Source: Lonicera japonica (Eukaryota > Streptophyta > Magnoliopsida > Dipsacales > Caprifoliaceae). From it: DNA of 64,000 bases. Shown here one piece after another: positions 32,011 to 44,756 of this stretch (position 1 is its first letter; every line of letters begins with the position of its first letter). The notes under the pieces are model-generated. The model did not search any database. It saw nothing but the letters and a program-made list of their open reading frames with translations, and had not been told where the DNA came from. Where the stretch lies: assembly GCA_021464415.1 (NCBI GenBank), contig CM038471.1:30539234-30603233 (forward strand), written 5' to 3'. The translations under genes were made by a program, and so were the position numbers.

Positions 32011-34360
32011 AATCATAATTTGCGGTAGTATTTTTGGTCATTGAAAATATGATAGAAATATATTCTTTACTTTGTTTAATTTGTGTAGTATAAACTGAAT
32101 GGACTTTTAGAATTGGACAGTAATATAATTTGCATTTATTGTTATATTATTAACAAAAAAAATTCATACTTGAAAAAAATTCTCTCATTAAATATGTGAA
32201 CAGCTAAAAAGTTATTGAAAAAATTGCAATCATGTGATTCTGCTTTCTCTTTCAAAAAAATGAATGAATTTATTTTTTTATAAAATTTGATACATTGTTG
32301 TATCTATCGAAAGAAGAAATGAGACCAATTCAGTAAGGCATCCATTATATATTTATAGTGTTAAACCTTACTTAATTTTTGTACAAAATAATTCTAACAT
32401 TAAGCAGATTAAAAAAAACAAATAATATATTAAATCATCAATTCATATGAATAGTATCGGTGCTTATTTTATCTTTGAAATTTTTATTTTTTTCATAAAA
32501 TATGAATCCTCACCTCGAGTATTATGCATTCAAAAGATATCATTTGATCACTAGATATTTTTGCAGTTTTCAGAATTCGACTTAAAGAACTCCCAATTAA
32601 ATCTAAAATTGGCTCCAGTGTGCTACTACTTTCTTTTTGCTGACCAAAGAGATAAATAACCAAACTTTACTTCGCATCACTTTCATGAGAGTCTCTCAAC
32701 TAAGAGCAGTTGTGACTTTCTTTTACATCACTAATCACACGAAACACTACGAACTATAGCATATACACTATCAACCACTACTGACATAAAAAGATAGACA
32801 TGTCCCCAACCACTTACAAAAGATGGATAAACTATTTTATTAAATTCGAATATCATATTTATAAATTTTAGACTTGTGATTTTTTTAATATAAAATCAAA
32901 AACAATACTATTAAAGTATGAAACTACTTTATTAAATTCAAATATCAAATTTATGAATTTTGAATTTCGAATTTACGACTTTCTTTGAAGCCATCGACTA
33001 ATGTGTTACTACTCGACCACTTGCTGATTGTTAAAACCGGACATTTATGAGAAGAGAATAAAAATAAAAGAAAAAACCTAACTGCGCAGTTTAACTTAAA
33101 GGGAACAGGTGGCACTTACAAGGCAGAGGGACCCACTCTACACTGACACTGCGCCAGTCCTCCATATGTCCTTTCTTTTGTTTTTTAGCTCAGCACGCGA
33201 GAAGACGATATGTTACCGATATGCGATAAATTACATCTTATCGTCAGACGAGAAAAAGAAAAGTAACGCAAGTGGGGCCCATCATTATCTCGCATGAGCT
33301 CATAATCTGTCAGCACTGGCATTGGGGGAGAAATACTCGGTGCTGGTAGGACCACGAAGAAACCGTGGACCCAATTCCACTAAGATCCTTAAAGGCCACT
33401 AATTTTAGTGATGGAAGAGTAAACTTGAAAAATTACCAAAAAAGGATAAGAAATTGGACAACTCAAGTTTTATTATTATTATTATTTAAACCTCAAGGGC
33501 GAGGACGGACTTGGATGTACGATTAGGTGTACATTCTAAGTTTGATTTCTCGCAACAGCATAATCTCTTTGGGTTAGTTATAAAAATTGAGCGCTCGCGG
33601 GTAAAGTTTCTGATGTTGTGATTTGTGGTGGTCAAAAAATAAATGTTTTATTATTATTTTCTATTAAAATGAGTATTGGAGCAAAAAACAATAAGATTAA
33701 ATTTGAGTCCCCTATATTTACTCAATAAATGGTTTAAATTATTACTTTACTTTAAAGCTGGATGTCAAAAATGTCACTTAAAGTTTTGATATTGTCTTTC
33801 CTGCCTTAAATAGGGAAGAATTTAAGACGAAGTTAGTATATTATACATAATAATTTTTTTCTGATGGGTGCCTTTAGATATGCACTTTCGAATCGTGTGA
33901 TGTAATTTGCTTGAGTGGTTATTTCCCCTTGTGTTTACTATAATACTAGAAATCGTGATACACTTGGTGCGTTGCACTATATTCTTGATGCTGCCTAGTA
34001 AAGTCATGGATTCAAATTTTGTTATAGTATGATTTTCTTTTCAAAATGAATGAAGAGTAGTTTAGTAATTTTAAGTGCACACCAAATTAGCCATCAAATG
34101 TCTATTGCACCTTTTTTTTTGTCTACGTCTATTGCACTTAATAAGGTTAAATTTATGCCTGGTGTAAAAGAAAGATGTTTTACACTCTTAACAACTTTTT
34201 GCCAAATTTATATTTCAACGATCTGGCCAGTTGATTTTCCAAATTATTATATGCCAAAAATTAAATTAATCTAAGATCCAAAAATCACTAATCACAATCA
34301 TAATTTGACTTAAATCATGTGCCTTGTAAAATTAGGAAAAGTTGAGCCACCTGATTGAAC
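32011..34360. other. Intergenic DNA with one GC-richer island, no gene seen
   Basis: AT-rich apart from about 33090-33400, where GC rises and TCP/GC-type motifs such as GTGGGGCCCAT (33270-33280) occur. This looks like an old promoter or regulatory fragment but has no attached gene. The short frame at 33109-33297 shows no domain. Confidence 0.4.
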
Positions 34361-35042
34361 AGTTACAAATATCTTCATTAATTTAAAATTTTGCACACTT
34401 GATAGACATAATATAAATATCTTATCCAACGTTTTAAATTGGTAAATTAAGAACCCAAGAAAAAGTTACGAGCGAAATATAAACTTATTAATTTTACAGC
34501 GATGGGTAAATTTAACCTTGCCCATATATATATATATATATATATGTAGGTAGCGCAATGGTGGGATGTTTTTCACCATAATTTATTGTGGAATACCTCT
34601 TTATTTTAACACATTTTGGCTTGTTTTCGACTGCCATATATTTTCAACTTTTTTGTTGTAATATTGCATGTTATTAAAATTTTGAAGATGCAACATTCAA
34701 TTGGGAGGGCGTCTAACTACTTCATTTTCCTAAACTTCATAAAAAAATATCACAAAAAATCTAATAATATCTAGACGATATTTAAAACTGTTGAACGATA
34801 ACCCATTAGCTATTTGGTGGAGACAATTTGTCTTGGTTATCTTTATGACCAGTAGGAAAGAACTTGAAAAAAGTTCTTTCAATAATTTTCAATTCCTAGC
34901 TAGATCACTAATATAAACAATATCAATATTATCATTTATTATAATAAAAAGAATTATTTAATAGTTTACTCTTAGAGATTTCGTAATAGAGAATGAGAAA
35001 TGCTCAAACTTTATGGGTATCATGTGAAAAGGGAAAAGATAA
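34361..35042. repeat. Direct duplication, first copy
   Basis: From AGTTACAAATATCTT to GGGAAAAGATAAT. The block is repeated in the same orientation at 37116-37876 with scattered indels. Shared ordered motifs include CATAATATAAATATCTTATCC, TATAAACTTATTAATTTTAC, GACAATTTGTCTTGGTTATC, CTAGCTAGATCACTAATATA and AATTATTTAATAGTT. A (TA)n tract lies near 34527-34545. Non-coding. Confidence 0.7.
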
Positions 35043-35404
35043 TATAATACTTAAAGGGTGTTCTTAAACACACCCACATAATCCGTCTTCCCATCCCACT
35101 AAAAGTCAATATAATGTCAATCTTAACCTAAAAAATAGCGTAAGATTCTTTCTTCTCACCCCAGTTTTTGTACTTGAAAAAATTGTCAATAATTTGTCTT
35201 CTCACTCATTTAATTTTTTTAGAAATTAAAAAAGTCCATTATTTTCAACAAATAATTCTACAACTCTAGTTCCAAAATATTTTTTAATAAATGATTTGTT
35301 AAAATTTTATATGAAAATAAAGTAAATTTTATTTATTTAATTCATTAGATACAGCATAACAACGTAATAAGAGACAGTAATATTATGAAGATTGAAATTG
35401 TATT

Positions 35405-36029
35405 ATTAGCTAGTGGAACCCGGATCGGGGCGGTCGGGATAATTATCTTGTGTTAAAACCCGACCCGAACTAATTAATTTTCACTTTGATGAGGTGTCAC
35501 CGTCTCACTGTCTTCCAGCTAGGCCACCATCTCCAGTCTCTCCTCATCCCGTCCTCCGTCTACCGGTCATGCTGTCACACACGCAGCTCACCACACAGAC
35601 ACGGTCTCTCTTCCTCCCATCCTCCGTCCTCCGTCCACCGTCCTCCGTCTCCCGGTCTCTCATCTCTGTGGCTCTGTTTCTCACAGTCGCACACCGTCCT
35701 CCGTCCTCTTGCTTTGCTGCTTGTTGATTTGCTGCCTGTAGGCAGTAGGCTGTTGCTTTGTGGAATTGTGGATTTTTTTATTTTTATTTTTTTAGTTCAC
35801 AACAAAGGGAGTTTGGCAGGTGGGTTTTCAACCCGACCCAGTTACTCCTAATTCGGGGCGGGGCGGGGCGGGGCGGGGCGGGATCCTATATACAGTATGC
35901 GGGGCGGGTTTGGGTTTAAGGAAAAAAACCTGTCTCAGGTTCGGGGCGGGTTCGGGGCGAGGTGATATGCATGCGGGTCGGGTTTGGTATTGGCCAAACC
36001 CGCCCCATACCCGACCCGTTGCCATTCCT
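35405..36029. repeat. GC-rich repeat with CCGTCCTCCGT and GGGGC arrays
   Basis: Flanked and studded by CCCGACCCG motifs (35459, 35831, 36014). It contains a C-rich stretch of CCGTCCTCCGTC repeats (35550-35712) and a G-run array (35855-35882). Similar ..GGCCAAACCCG(A/C)CCCAT.. sequence occurs at 23795-23812 in COG6 intron 7, and CCCGACCCGTTATCATTCC at 15521, so this is a dispersed element. Long open frames here are composition artefacts. Confidence 0.55.
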
Positions 36030-36400
36030 AAGTGGACAAACTTTTTGGTCCTTAAATGTGGATCGGTCATTTCGAAGGGGTAAATGAATGAATTTTTTGA
36101 TGAAATTTGGTGAAGGCGATCTCCATGATTAGTAAATCACCTCCACCAATTTTAATCAAAAAATTCAATCGGGAAGTGGGTTAACTAAAAAATTGATATA
36201 TGTATGTGCATTTTTAGACGTTAAAATATAAGATATTTAGCTAGCCCACTTCCTGGTTGAATTTTTCGAAGGAAATTGGCAGAGATGATCTACTAATCAT
36301 GAAAATCATCTTCACCAAGTTTTATAAAAATATTTATCCATTTACCCCCTTAAAATGATTGGTCCGCATTTAAAGACAAAAAAAAGGGGTCATCTTTAGA
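36030..36400. mobile_element. Nested-hairpin MITE, copy 3
   Basis: The outer inverted repeats include TTTTTGGTCCTTAAATGTGG near 36040 and CCGCATTTAAAGACAAAAA near 36365. The core carries TTTTTTGATGAAATTTGGTG, ATTCAATCGGGAAGTGGGTT and GAGATGATCTACTAATCATG, as in copies 1 and 2. Target duplication not resolved. Confidence 0.6.
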
Positions 36401-37115
36401 TCTTTCCCCTAGTTAAACAACATAAAATAGTTGTGATACTTGTTAATCATGTACTTGTGATGCATTATAAAGTAAGAAGATATTTTTTTTTTAATTACAT
36501 GCAAATAAAATTCTCACGCTACTTCTTCTGCAATTATAAAAATTCAAAAAAGTTAACATATAAATAAAAATTATACAAGATAGAATTACAAAATTTGAAT
36601 CAAACTTAACTAGTATTCTTTTTCATATTGTTAAATTAATTTTCAAACTACATGAAAAATATTTATGGATAGTATTGAAGTTGCCTAAAAATGCGTGCAA
36701 GTTAATTAAAAAAGAAAACATTTTCTAACTTTTGGAAGAAAATAATGTCACATCACCTCAAAGTTGGAATTTGATTGCCTAAAAAATAAAGCCAATTAAA
36801 CACACCAAAAATAAGAATTTTGGTAGAAAACAGCTATTTTTTTAAAAAAATAATGCATATCAAACAAACCCTTATTTTTTATTTGTTCATTAACTTTCTC
36901 TCACTTTTGTCTGTATGTGTCAATGAATCTAGGGATTGATTCAAATGGATTTCAAACATTAAAGGCGGGTAGCAATGGAAATATTTTATTTTAATTAATG
37001 TGGGCAAATTTTGAACTTAATTATACTTTTACCCTACTGTTTTGAAAAATAAATTTTTTTGGGACCTCTGTTTTTTTATGAGAAGGACAAGGTTGATAGC
37101 TACCCACCTTCAAAT

Positions 37116-37876
37116 AGTTACAAATATCTAATTAATTTAAAATTTTGCAACGCTTGATAAACATAATATAAATATCTTATCCAACAATTTAAATTGATAA
37201 ATTAAAAATAGAAGAAAAAGTTACTACGTGAATATAAACTTATTAATTTTACAACGGTGGGTAATTTAAACCTTGCCCATATATATGTGCGCGATAATCT
37301 TTGTGTGAAGTTTAAGTTAGAAAAACTTCACCTGTGGGCTTGTTTTCGATGCCAAATTCACTTTTCCATCATACAAAAATATATTGCAAAAAAACCGAGC
37401 AATGTCTAGATAATATTTAAAGTCGCCCTCGACAAGCCTTCCGTGTTCTAAAAGTCTTGCACGATAACCTCATTTTCTATTTGGAGGAGACAATTTGTCT
37501 TGGTTATCTTTATTAGTAGGACATTAACTTGGAAAAAGTTCTTTTAAAATTCCTATCCATAACTTATAAAAAGGAAAACGACTAACATAAATATTGGCAA
37601 TTTGGCAAATAAAAATCTTCAATCTTCAATCAACAATTAAACTATATGTCTCATTAATTTTCAATACCTAGCTAGATCACTAATATAAACAATATCAATC
37701 ATCCTATATTTGTTTACTGATTCTTCTAGTTTCAACAATACCAATATAAATTAATACATAATATTGTCATTTATTATAATAAAAAAGAATTATTTAATAG
37801 TTAATTCTTAGAGATTTCATGACAGAGAAGTAGAAATGCTCAAACTTCATGGGTACCATATGAAAAGGGAAAAGAG
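37116..37876. repeat. Direct duplication, second copy
   Basis: Homologous to 34361-35042 in the same orientation, offset by about 2.75 kb, with extra sequence at about 37560-37760. A small further piece around CTCTCACTTTTGTCT(G/C)TATG is also duplicated (36900 and 38263), suggesting a longer ancestral tandem duplication. Confidence 0.7.
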
Positions 37877-38507
37877 AATTCAATATTTTAAACATAGGAA
37901 AGACATAAAGTATGTATTGTATTTATCTAAGAATGAAAAATACAAAGAATTCATACATTTCGGCTGCATTTGATGTGGAGAATAAGAGGGTGGGATATGA
38001 TAACTTTATCATATCCCATGCTTAGTATTTGTTAGGATTGGATATTGGGGATGATTATTTATTCCAATAAAACTTCTTATCCCACTGAGAGAGGAATTAA
38101 TGAATCCGACCTAAGAGGTGGCTGGGATTGTTTTATCCTTTCCGAATAGGATTAAATAATTCAATCCGACTTTTTAATCTGACGCGTTAATAACACCCTT
38201 GAAGTAAATTAAATGGCGGTGTAAAATCAGTCTCTTATTTCTTTTTTGTAACCTTCTCTCACTTTTGTCTCTATGTGTCAATGAATCTAATTCATGCAAA
38301 TAATATTTGATGGCATACTAAGATTCCCACTAAGAATGAACATTTTTTTCCCTTTTTGAATTACACATTAATTAGTTTACGCGTTGTTAGTAATGGTGAG
38401 AATAAAGACGCTAAAAACATCAAAGTAATGAGCCAAAGTTAAAGACACATATTATGGGATGAATTATTGGTCAGGTAGTTGTTTATTAAGTTCAGCTCTT
38501 GATTCGA
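37877..38507. other. AT-rich intergenic DNA
   Basis: Contains a GGGATATGATAACTTTATCATATCCC hairpin region (near 38011-38036, described by position) and GGATAAG-like repeats that resemble the interior of an unclassified MITE (about 37970-38210). No coding sequence. Confidence 0.4.
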
Positions 38508-38515
38508 CTGATGGC

Positions 38516-39020
38516 CAGGGGCGGAGTCAAGAGTCGGCTAGGGCGGGCTTCAGCACGTCCCAAAAAAAAAATTAATAATAAAATTATATGTGTAATAGTA
38601 TAGGAGTTTTTGTGCGAAAAATTAAAGTGTAAGGTTTATTAAAGTAATATATTAAAATCTTTAGAAAGTAAGTGTGGGTTGAAAATGTTTGCTGAAGACA
38701 TTATTTGATTTGCCATAAATGATTTTGTTCACGAAAGGATCGAGGGTTCACTTCATATTATGTATTTTTTTGGTTACATGTGACTAATTAACAAAAAACA
38801 CATTTTGTCTATTTTAAATCTCTAATTATGATATGCTATTATATAAGTGTTTAGTATTTTCATTTTTTTCCATTCAAATAAGTACTTATTTTATATTGTT
38901 TTTAAGTCAATATTTGGTAAATACTTTAAAATAACCCCAAAAACAAATTTTTGGGGGCGGCCCTCGCATATTTCTTTTTAACCTAGCCCGCCCTATGGAA
39001 AAATCCTGGCTACACCACTG
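38516..39020. mobile_element. hAT-type MITE, 505 bp, 8-bp TSD
   Basis: Starts CAGGGGCGGAGTCAAGA and ends CTGGCTACACCACTG, imperfect terminal inverted repeats of a style known in plant hAT elements. CTGATGGC flanks both sides exactly (38508-38515 and 39021-39028). An 8-bp duplication is the hAT signature. Non-coding. Confidence 0.85.
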
Positions 39021-39089
39021 CTGATGGCTATATATGTCAAATCTCGACAGCTGCAACAAATATTATAATACGTGACCAGCAATCAACTA

Positions 39090-39329
39090 ATATTTCACAA
39101 GCAGAGATTAGTCGAGTTAAGTAAAATCTAGTATGCACTTTGTGACAAAAACCAAAAAAAAATAAAATTTATTGGCCATCAACTTTAACTCTGTAAAAAT
39201 ACTCTAGTGGCCTAGCCAGTTAGCTAATGTTCCACAAGCGAGGATTAATCGAGGTAAGTAAAATTTGGTCTGAAACACTCTGTGACAAAGACAAAAAAAA
39301 AAAAATTATTGGCCATCAACTTTAACTCT
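39090..39329 (+). mobile_element. Two stacked SINE 3' tails
   Basis: Two related tails (..CACAAGC(A/G)(G)AG(G)ATTA(G/A)TCGAG.., then ..TGTGACAAA(A/G)AC and poly-A) lie in tandem. The second insert, 39193-39305 (113 bp), is bounded by an identical 24-bp direct repeat at 39169-39192 and 39306-39329, a typical SINE target duplication. The second contains TGGCCTAGCCAGTTAGC, resembling an A box. Both look 5'-truncated. Confidence 0.55.
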
Positions 39330-41190
39330 ATTCTTTGAGTCGCACCCTTCTAATTTCATCATGCACTTAGAACTTTTTCCACAAAACGTTATAAGTACCT
39401 ATTTTGTATAACTAATAATTTCCAACTATACATTTAGAGATTACTCAATTTTTTTTATTAATACGAATCATTTTTTTTTTATCTTTTGTCTGAATTCTCC
39501 ATAAATATTTCTTAATTTTACCTTACCTCTAAACCTCTAAAGATCTATTTTGGAGCACTCCGATCATTAGTAAATTATGTTTTAATAGAAAATTTACTTT
39601 TTAAAAATACGAGTCGTATGGAAATAGAATAATTTTACCTTCTTTTTCCGCATTTGGTATCATCAAATAATTTTACCATACTTCTAAAACAAGTTTAAAT
39701 TTGAGAATTTTTTAGTATATCTCTTGCGTGATTTGGTGCCTCTCTCCGATGAATAATCTTTCTTCGTTACATTTCAAATATTTGAATTCCAATCTATATA
39801 TATTATGGATGCTTCGGAAGAGATTTTAAGTTCGAGTCTCACCAAAAGATCGAGTTTGGGATGAATTTTAGTTGTTTGTAGTTAAAGAGAGAGACTTAAA
39901 CCTCATTTTTCTAAAAAAAAAAAAAAAAAAAATAATATAATAAATGTGCGCAAACACAACTTTATGAGAGAGACATTTTCTATTTCTTAGAAAAGCAACC
40001 ACTTTTCTAATCTTGCACGAAAGAAGATGGACTTTTGAATTTCTAACTAAGTTAGCAGTTTTGTAGTTTAAACAGTTTATTATAAAAACACCCACACATA
40101 AATACTATAAAAAAAAATCCAAAAAAAAAAATATTTCGTAAAAGTGAACGTAAAAACCATAAAGTAGCAGTGGGAAACACATGCGACATTTATTGCGTAT
40201 TCTAAACCTAAAATGCACCATATTATGTACGTATATATATATGGTCGAGTAGTGCGTTGGTGGATGCTTTCCACCATAGCATATGGTAGATACCTTTTTA
40301 TTTTTACATTTATAAATTTTGAATTGGTGATTTAATTTTTCAATTATTTTTACATGATGTTAGAAAAGTCAATGGTTCAATTTGAGATTTTTTAAAAAAT
40401 AAAACTATTTATTTTGATTTTTTGAGTATTGTGATAAATTGCAAGCATTTACTGTAGTGTGTGTACACATCTGTAGCATAAAAAGTTTCACCACATTATT
40501 ATTTATCAAAAATTAGCAATAATATCAAGTGAATATCATATTCAACATCCTTAATATAGTTAATAGAAAGATATTTCAAAGTGAAAATTCTGAAGGAGCT
40601 TAACCTTGGTCGATTTTAGGCTTTTTATCAAAAATAATTGCAATTTGATAAAGTGGGAGCAAATCCTAAGTCTAATCCAATATTAACTTATCGAAACATG
40701 TGATGTGTTACCTAGCAGATATATTAATCCAATCACAAATAGCAAACCACAATACTAGAAAGTAACGAGATATTCGTACTTGCGTACGATTAGTATCGGG
40801 ACTAACTAATAATGTTTCACTATGATGAAACAAAATTGCAGATTTGATGACTTATAACTTTAGTCATACACTAAATACGTAACATTGCTCCCGCAGCTTG
40901 GGTCAAGAGCTTTTCTCCACTTTCCGACTTACATGTCGCCTCCTATGACTTTGTTCTCCACACGTCTGCAATATTCTTATCGCAAAGCTAGCCACTATGC
41001 CTCTCCCAACCTTAATTAGAATTACGCACACCGATTGGGAAACCTCGGTTCTTGAAATGAAGAACAAAGGATTCTTTATGGCATGAAACAAAACCCTATT
41101 GTGGGTGAAATCTCTCTTAATCTTACGTTTGTTTAAAGAGCAACTAAAAAGATATGTGTCTTATGACCATAACCTTTGCCTTTTTATTTA
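39330..41190. other. AT-rich intergenic DNA, no gene seen
   Basis: Poly-A/T tracts (for example 39913-39932), a (TA)n tract near 40233, and just after it a segment (GGTGGATGCTTTCCACCATA, 40259-40278) resembling 34553-34580. No supported coding frame on either strand. Confidence 0.45.
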
Positions 41191-42397
41191 GGGTGATTTT
41201 ATTTCTATCCATCAAATCTTGCAGTTAATCCACATTGTTAAGTTAATCCGCACTACATATTAAGTTAATCCGCGAGCGTGGATGAACTGACAAAAAAATA
41301 TTATGAATTTAATTTTATAAATATTATTTTAAATAATAATTTAATATGGAAATATCTACTAAATTAATAAGTATAACCACTTTCAAAATTTAGATGCGTA
41401 AATTTTAATTAACTTTGCAGTAAAATAACAAAAACAAAATTTAACCCCTTTCCCCTCACAGTTTTAATGATTCTCCCGGTGTCTCTTCTTCTTCTTCTTT
41501 TTCTTCTTCTTCTTCTTCCCACTATCACTCTTTCCCTAGCCTTCTTTTTCTTCCCTCTTTCCCCACCGTTTCTTCTTCTTCTTCGTCTTTTTCATCCACA
41601 AACCCTATATTAGTTTCATATTCTTTAAATCACCAAATCTATATTCTAACCTTAGAAACTCACACCCACAATTTTGAAAATCTTAAACTAATTTTGTTTT
41701 TGTACTATGTAAGTCGAACTTACAATACGGAAGATTAAAAATTTAAATTATACCAAGTTTCTTATATCATGTCTAATTTTCAGACTAAATAATTATATTA
41801 TTAATTATAATATTGGGGGTTCCAAAAGATTAATGAATAAAAAATTTGTAAATTATTAATTATAATGTTGGAGGTCCCAAAAGATTAATGAATAAAAAAA
41901 TTGTAAATTACTGGACAATGTCTATTTGCAATGCAAGCCGAAAAAGTTGGTCATCCCCTCTTATATATATGTATATATATATATAAAATACACACTATAT
42001 ATACTTGATCATTCTTTCATTCTGTTTTCGTGTGTGTGTGAGAGAGAGAAATATGTACTTGATCATTCTTTCATTCTGTTTTCGTGTGTGTGTGTGTGTG
42101 CGTGAGAGAGAGAGAGAGAGAGAGAATGACGTTTATTCGATCAACACAAGCGCAGAAGTAACCCTAAACCGTTCAAACTTTTTTAAACGTAAAGATGAAG
42201 TTAATTAAAAGGAATTATATTTAGATTAGGAATGTTAATAAAAAAAGAATCTAAAGTTATACAATTATAATTTAATTAAAATTGGCGGATATACTAATCA
42301 ATTTAAAAAAGGGTAATTTTGTGAAACTTCATTTAAAATTTTCATAATTTAAGGGTGGATTAACTGCAAGATCTGGTGGATAGAAACAAAATCACCA
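41191..42397. mobile_element. MULE-type element, about 1.2 kb, 9-bp TSD
   Basis: The left end GGGTGATTTTATTTCTATCC, followed by ATCTTGCAGTTAATCCAC, is mirrored at the right end (GTGGATTAACTGCAAGAT..AAAATCACCA). TTTTATTTA flanks it at 41182-41190 and 42398-42406. Inside are a TTC-rich tract (41487-41585), then leader-like sequence with ATCCACAAACCC, and a tandem duplication with (GT)n(GA)n at 42004-42124. No transposase is recognisable. The pyrimidine-rich part could be a captured 5' leader. Confidence 0.75.
42003..42124 (+). repeat. Tandem duplication with GT/GA microsatellites
   Basis: ACTTGATCATTCTTTCATTC followed by TGTTTTCG, (GT)n and (GA)n occurs twice in a row; the second copy has longer microsatellite runs. 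It lies inside the MULE. Confidence 0.85.
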
Positions 42398-42406
42398 TTT
42401 TATTTA

Positions 42407-44756
42407 TAGGAGTGAAAGGGCAAAGGAAAGTTGATCACAAAAAGGAAACAAATCAAATATTAATTGAATTAGGAGTATGATACTTTTATGACAACTTTCG
42501 ACTTTTACGACAATCTCGCATTTATTGAATTATAACACAACATCAATGTAGTCACATTGTAAATTTTGAGATAAAACCTTCTACACTTATGTGCATCGAT
42601 CTTTAATAACATAATATTGACGCGCCTCGTATGCATTAAAACCCTTAGTTGACCTTAATTTTGATATGTAATGCACTCCGATGCTCATAGAACTTATTAT
42701 AAGCATGAATGTATATATATATAAGAGTTATACTCCATGATGCATTTACCAAGGCAAATCAAGCGATCATCGAGAAACTAAACTTTGAAAACTAATACAA
42801 TTAGAAAATCATTTACTTTGATTTAGATTTCACCACCACTTAGAATTTTCAAATCAAAACCACTTAGCTTCACTTACCATTATCCCATTTGCATTATGAA
42901 TTTATAGGATGCTTAGTAGCTTTTTGTGTATACATTGTGTACAATGGTGCATCCTTTTATATACATAACTCGTTTTATTGGAATGTAAAAATATTTGCCC
43001 ACCTTATGAATTTTTATTTGCCCTACCACTGTGAATTGTATCATATAGTTTAGGAGTATAATGTTGTTAATTAACCATGAAAACCTATAATCACCTTCTT
43101 ATATACTAAAGAAGAATCCCAAATTTTCAAGCCAAAAAAAATTCACACTAAAGATGGAAAAAATGACATGTTGCACATATTTTTAGTGGTTGAGCAATTG
43201 ATGATAAATTGGGATAGAAACATATGAGGCATTAAATTGATCAATGAAGACTAAACGGTCAAGTAATGTCCGTAAAGTTGTAATTTTAGGTATTGATAAA
43301 CGAGCTAGAATCTTTTTTGTAGTTTGTAGATGTTGTAATTTACACAGAGACTAATCTAGGAACAACAAATTGAAAGCGCAAGCATTAAAGATGTAATATC
43401 CCGTAATTATTTTGTTTAATTAATCTCATGTTAAGTTAAATTTTTGGGTTAGAAAAAAAGAATTAGCATGTATGCTGGATGCATGATCAATTAATGGGTT
43501 ATTGAAAACACAACAATTTAGTTAGCATGATCAATCATGGTTTTGAGAAAAATAGAGTCTGACCAGCTTATTGGGTGTTGACCTAAAATATTTATTATTT
43601 TTCTCTATATTTGGCTAGGGAAGTTTCAAAGGTGTTTTAGAACTCGTGAGGGCTCTTAGAGAGAAATAATGAGAAGAGAAATAAGGGATTTTATAAGGGT
43701 TGGTGGAATTGACAAATTAAGTAAGAAATTTTGTAAGAATTATGTTCTCATCATCATCATCTCACCTAGGGTTTAGTATGGGTTGGAGGAAATCATAGGA
43801 TCTTGGCATCAGACATCAGAATTGGCTTGTAATATTTGAGATAGGGGTTCTTTGTGCATCTTTGCGAATTAGTTTATGCAAGTTTTTTTTTTCATGCAGG
43901 TGATGTTTATGACATAACTAGTTATATATCTTATAATGTACAAGAATTACTCATTTATAAAATGTTAATGAAGCTACTAATTTATGTAAATTGTTGATGG
44001 ATCATAAGTAATCGATAATAAAATTATATAACAAGGGTTATGCATGAGCAAAACCCATTTATTTTCTTATTCTAGAAATTATTGATATGACATGTTTTTT
44101 GATGTAATTTCTTCAATCACTTGAGATTCATGTACTTGTGGAAAATAATTGAGTAATTCTTACATTGATATTGCATTTCTTTGTGTATAAGCATGCATGA
44201 ATAGGTTACTACAGTGTCAACCTAAAATTTAACCCCAACTCTTATATCACTGTGTATGATCTTGGAAAATTTTATTGGCTATACGGAATTCTCCTTCATC
44301 TATCTATGTGAAAACCTCTAGTGGTTTTATGAATGTATCTTGGTCGCCTATGTCTTTGTGGGATTAATATTAATGATCTTATGAAGTGCTTGTTGGTGTT
44401 AAATAAATAAGGCTCGGTGACATTAGGTTGAAAACCCCTAAATCTCCGGAGGGCAACAGCAGTGAGGGTTGTTTAAAGCTAGCTATTAGCAGCTCGAAAA
44501 TTTAAACTCAGCAAGGCACTATTAATATATATTAGTTGTGGAACATGGTGGTTCTATCATGATATTTGTATACATGGCCATATTGATAGGTTATGATCTA
44601 TATCTTTTTGGATGTCAATAATTATCAATATTGGCTACGTTATGGCAACGTATGGACATACTCTTATTTGTGATTATGGATTCATGTTTCCTTGTGGACA
44701 TGAGATGACACGTTAACTGAGGTTAAGGTGATATGCATATACATAGCATGCATATT
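42407..44756. other. AT-rich DNA, possibly old LTR sequence
   Basis: No gene. From about 43392 (TGTAATATCCCGTAATTATT) to about 44750 the sequence reads like the long LTR of a Ty3/gypsy element: TGTAATATCCCG start, LTR-like ..AACCCCTAAATCTCCGGAGG.. near 44432, and no coding frame. No paired copy or target duplication was found. Confidence 0.3.

Noticed and set aside
35486..36083. Overlapping long frames on both strands in the GC-rich island
   Set aside because: Low stop-codon density follows from CCGTCC and GGGGC repeats; no domain or codon bias.
43305..43325. TTTTTTGTAG as the second end of the CACTA-like element
   Set aside because: It lies on the wrong side of the 46464 terminus for its orientation, and no subterminal repeats adjoin it.
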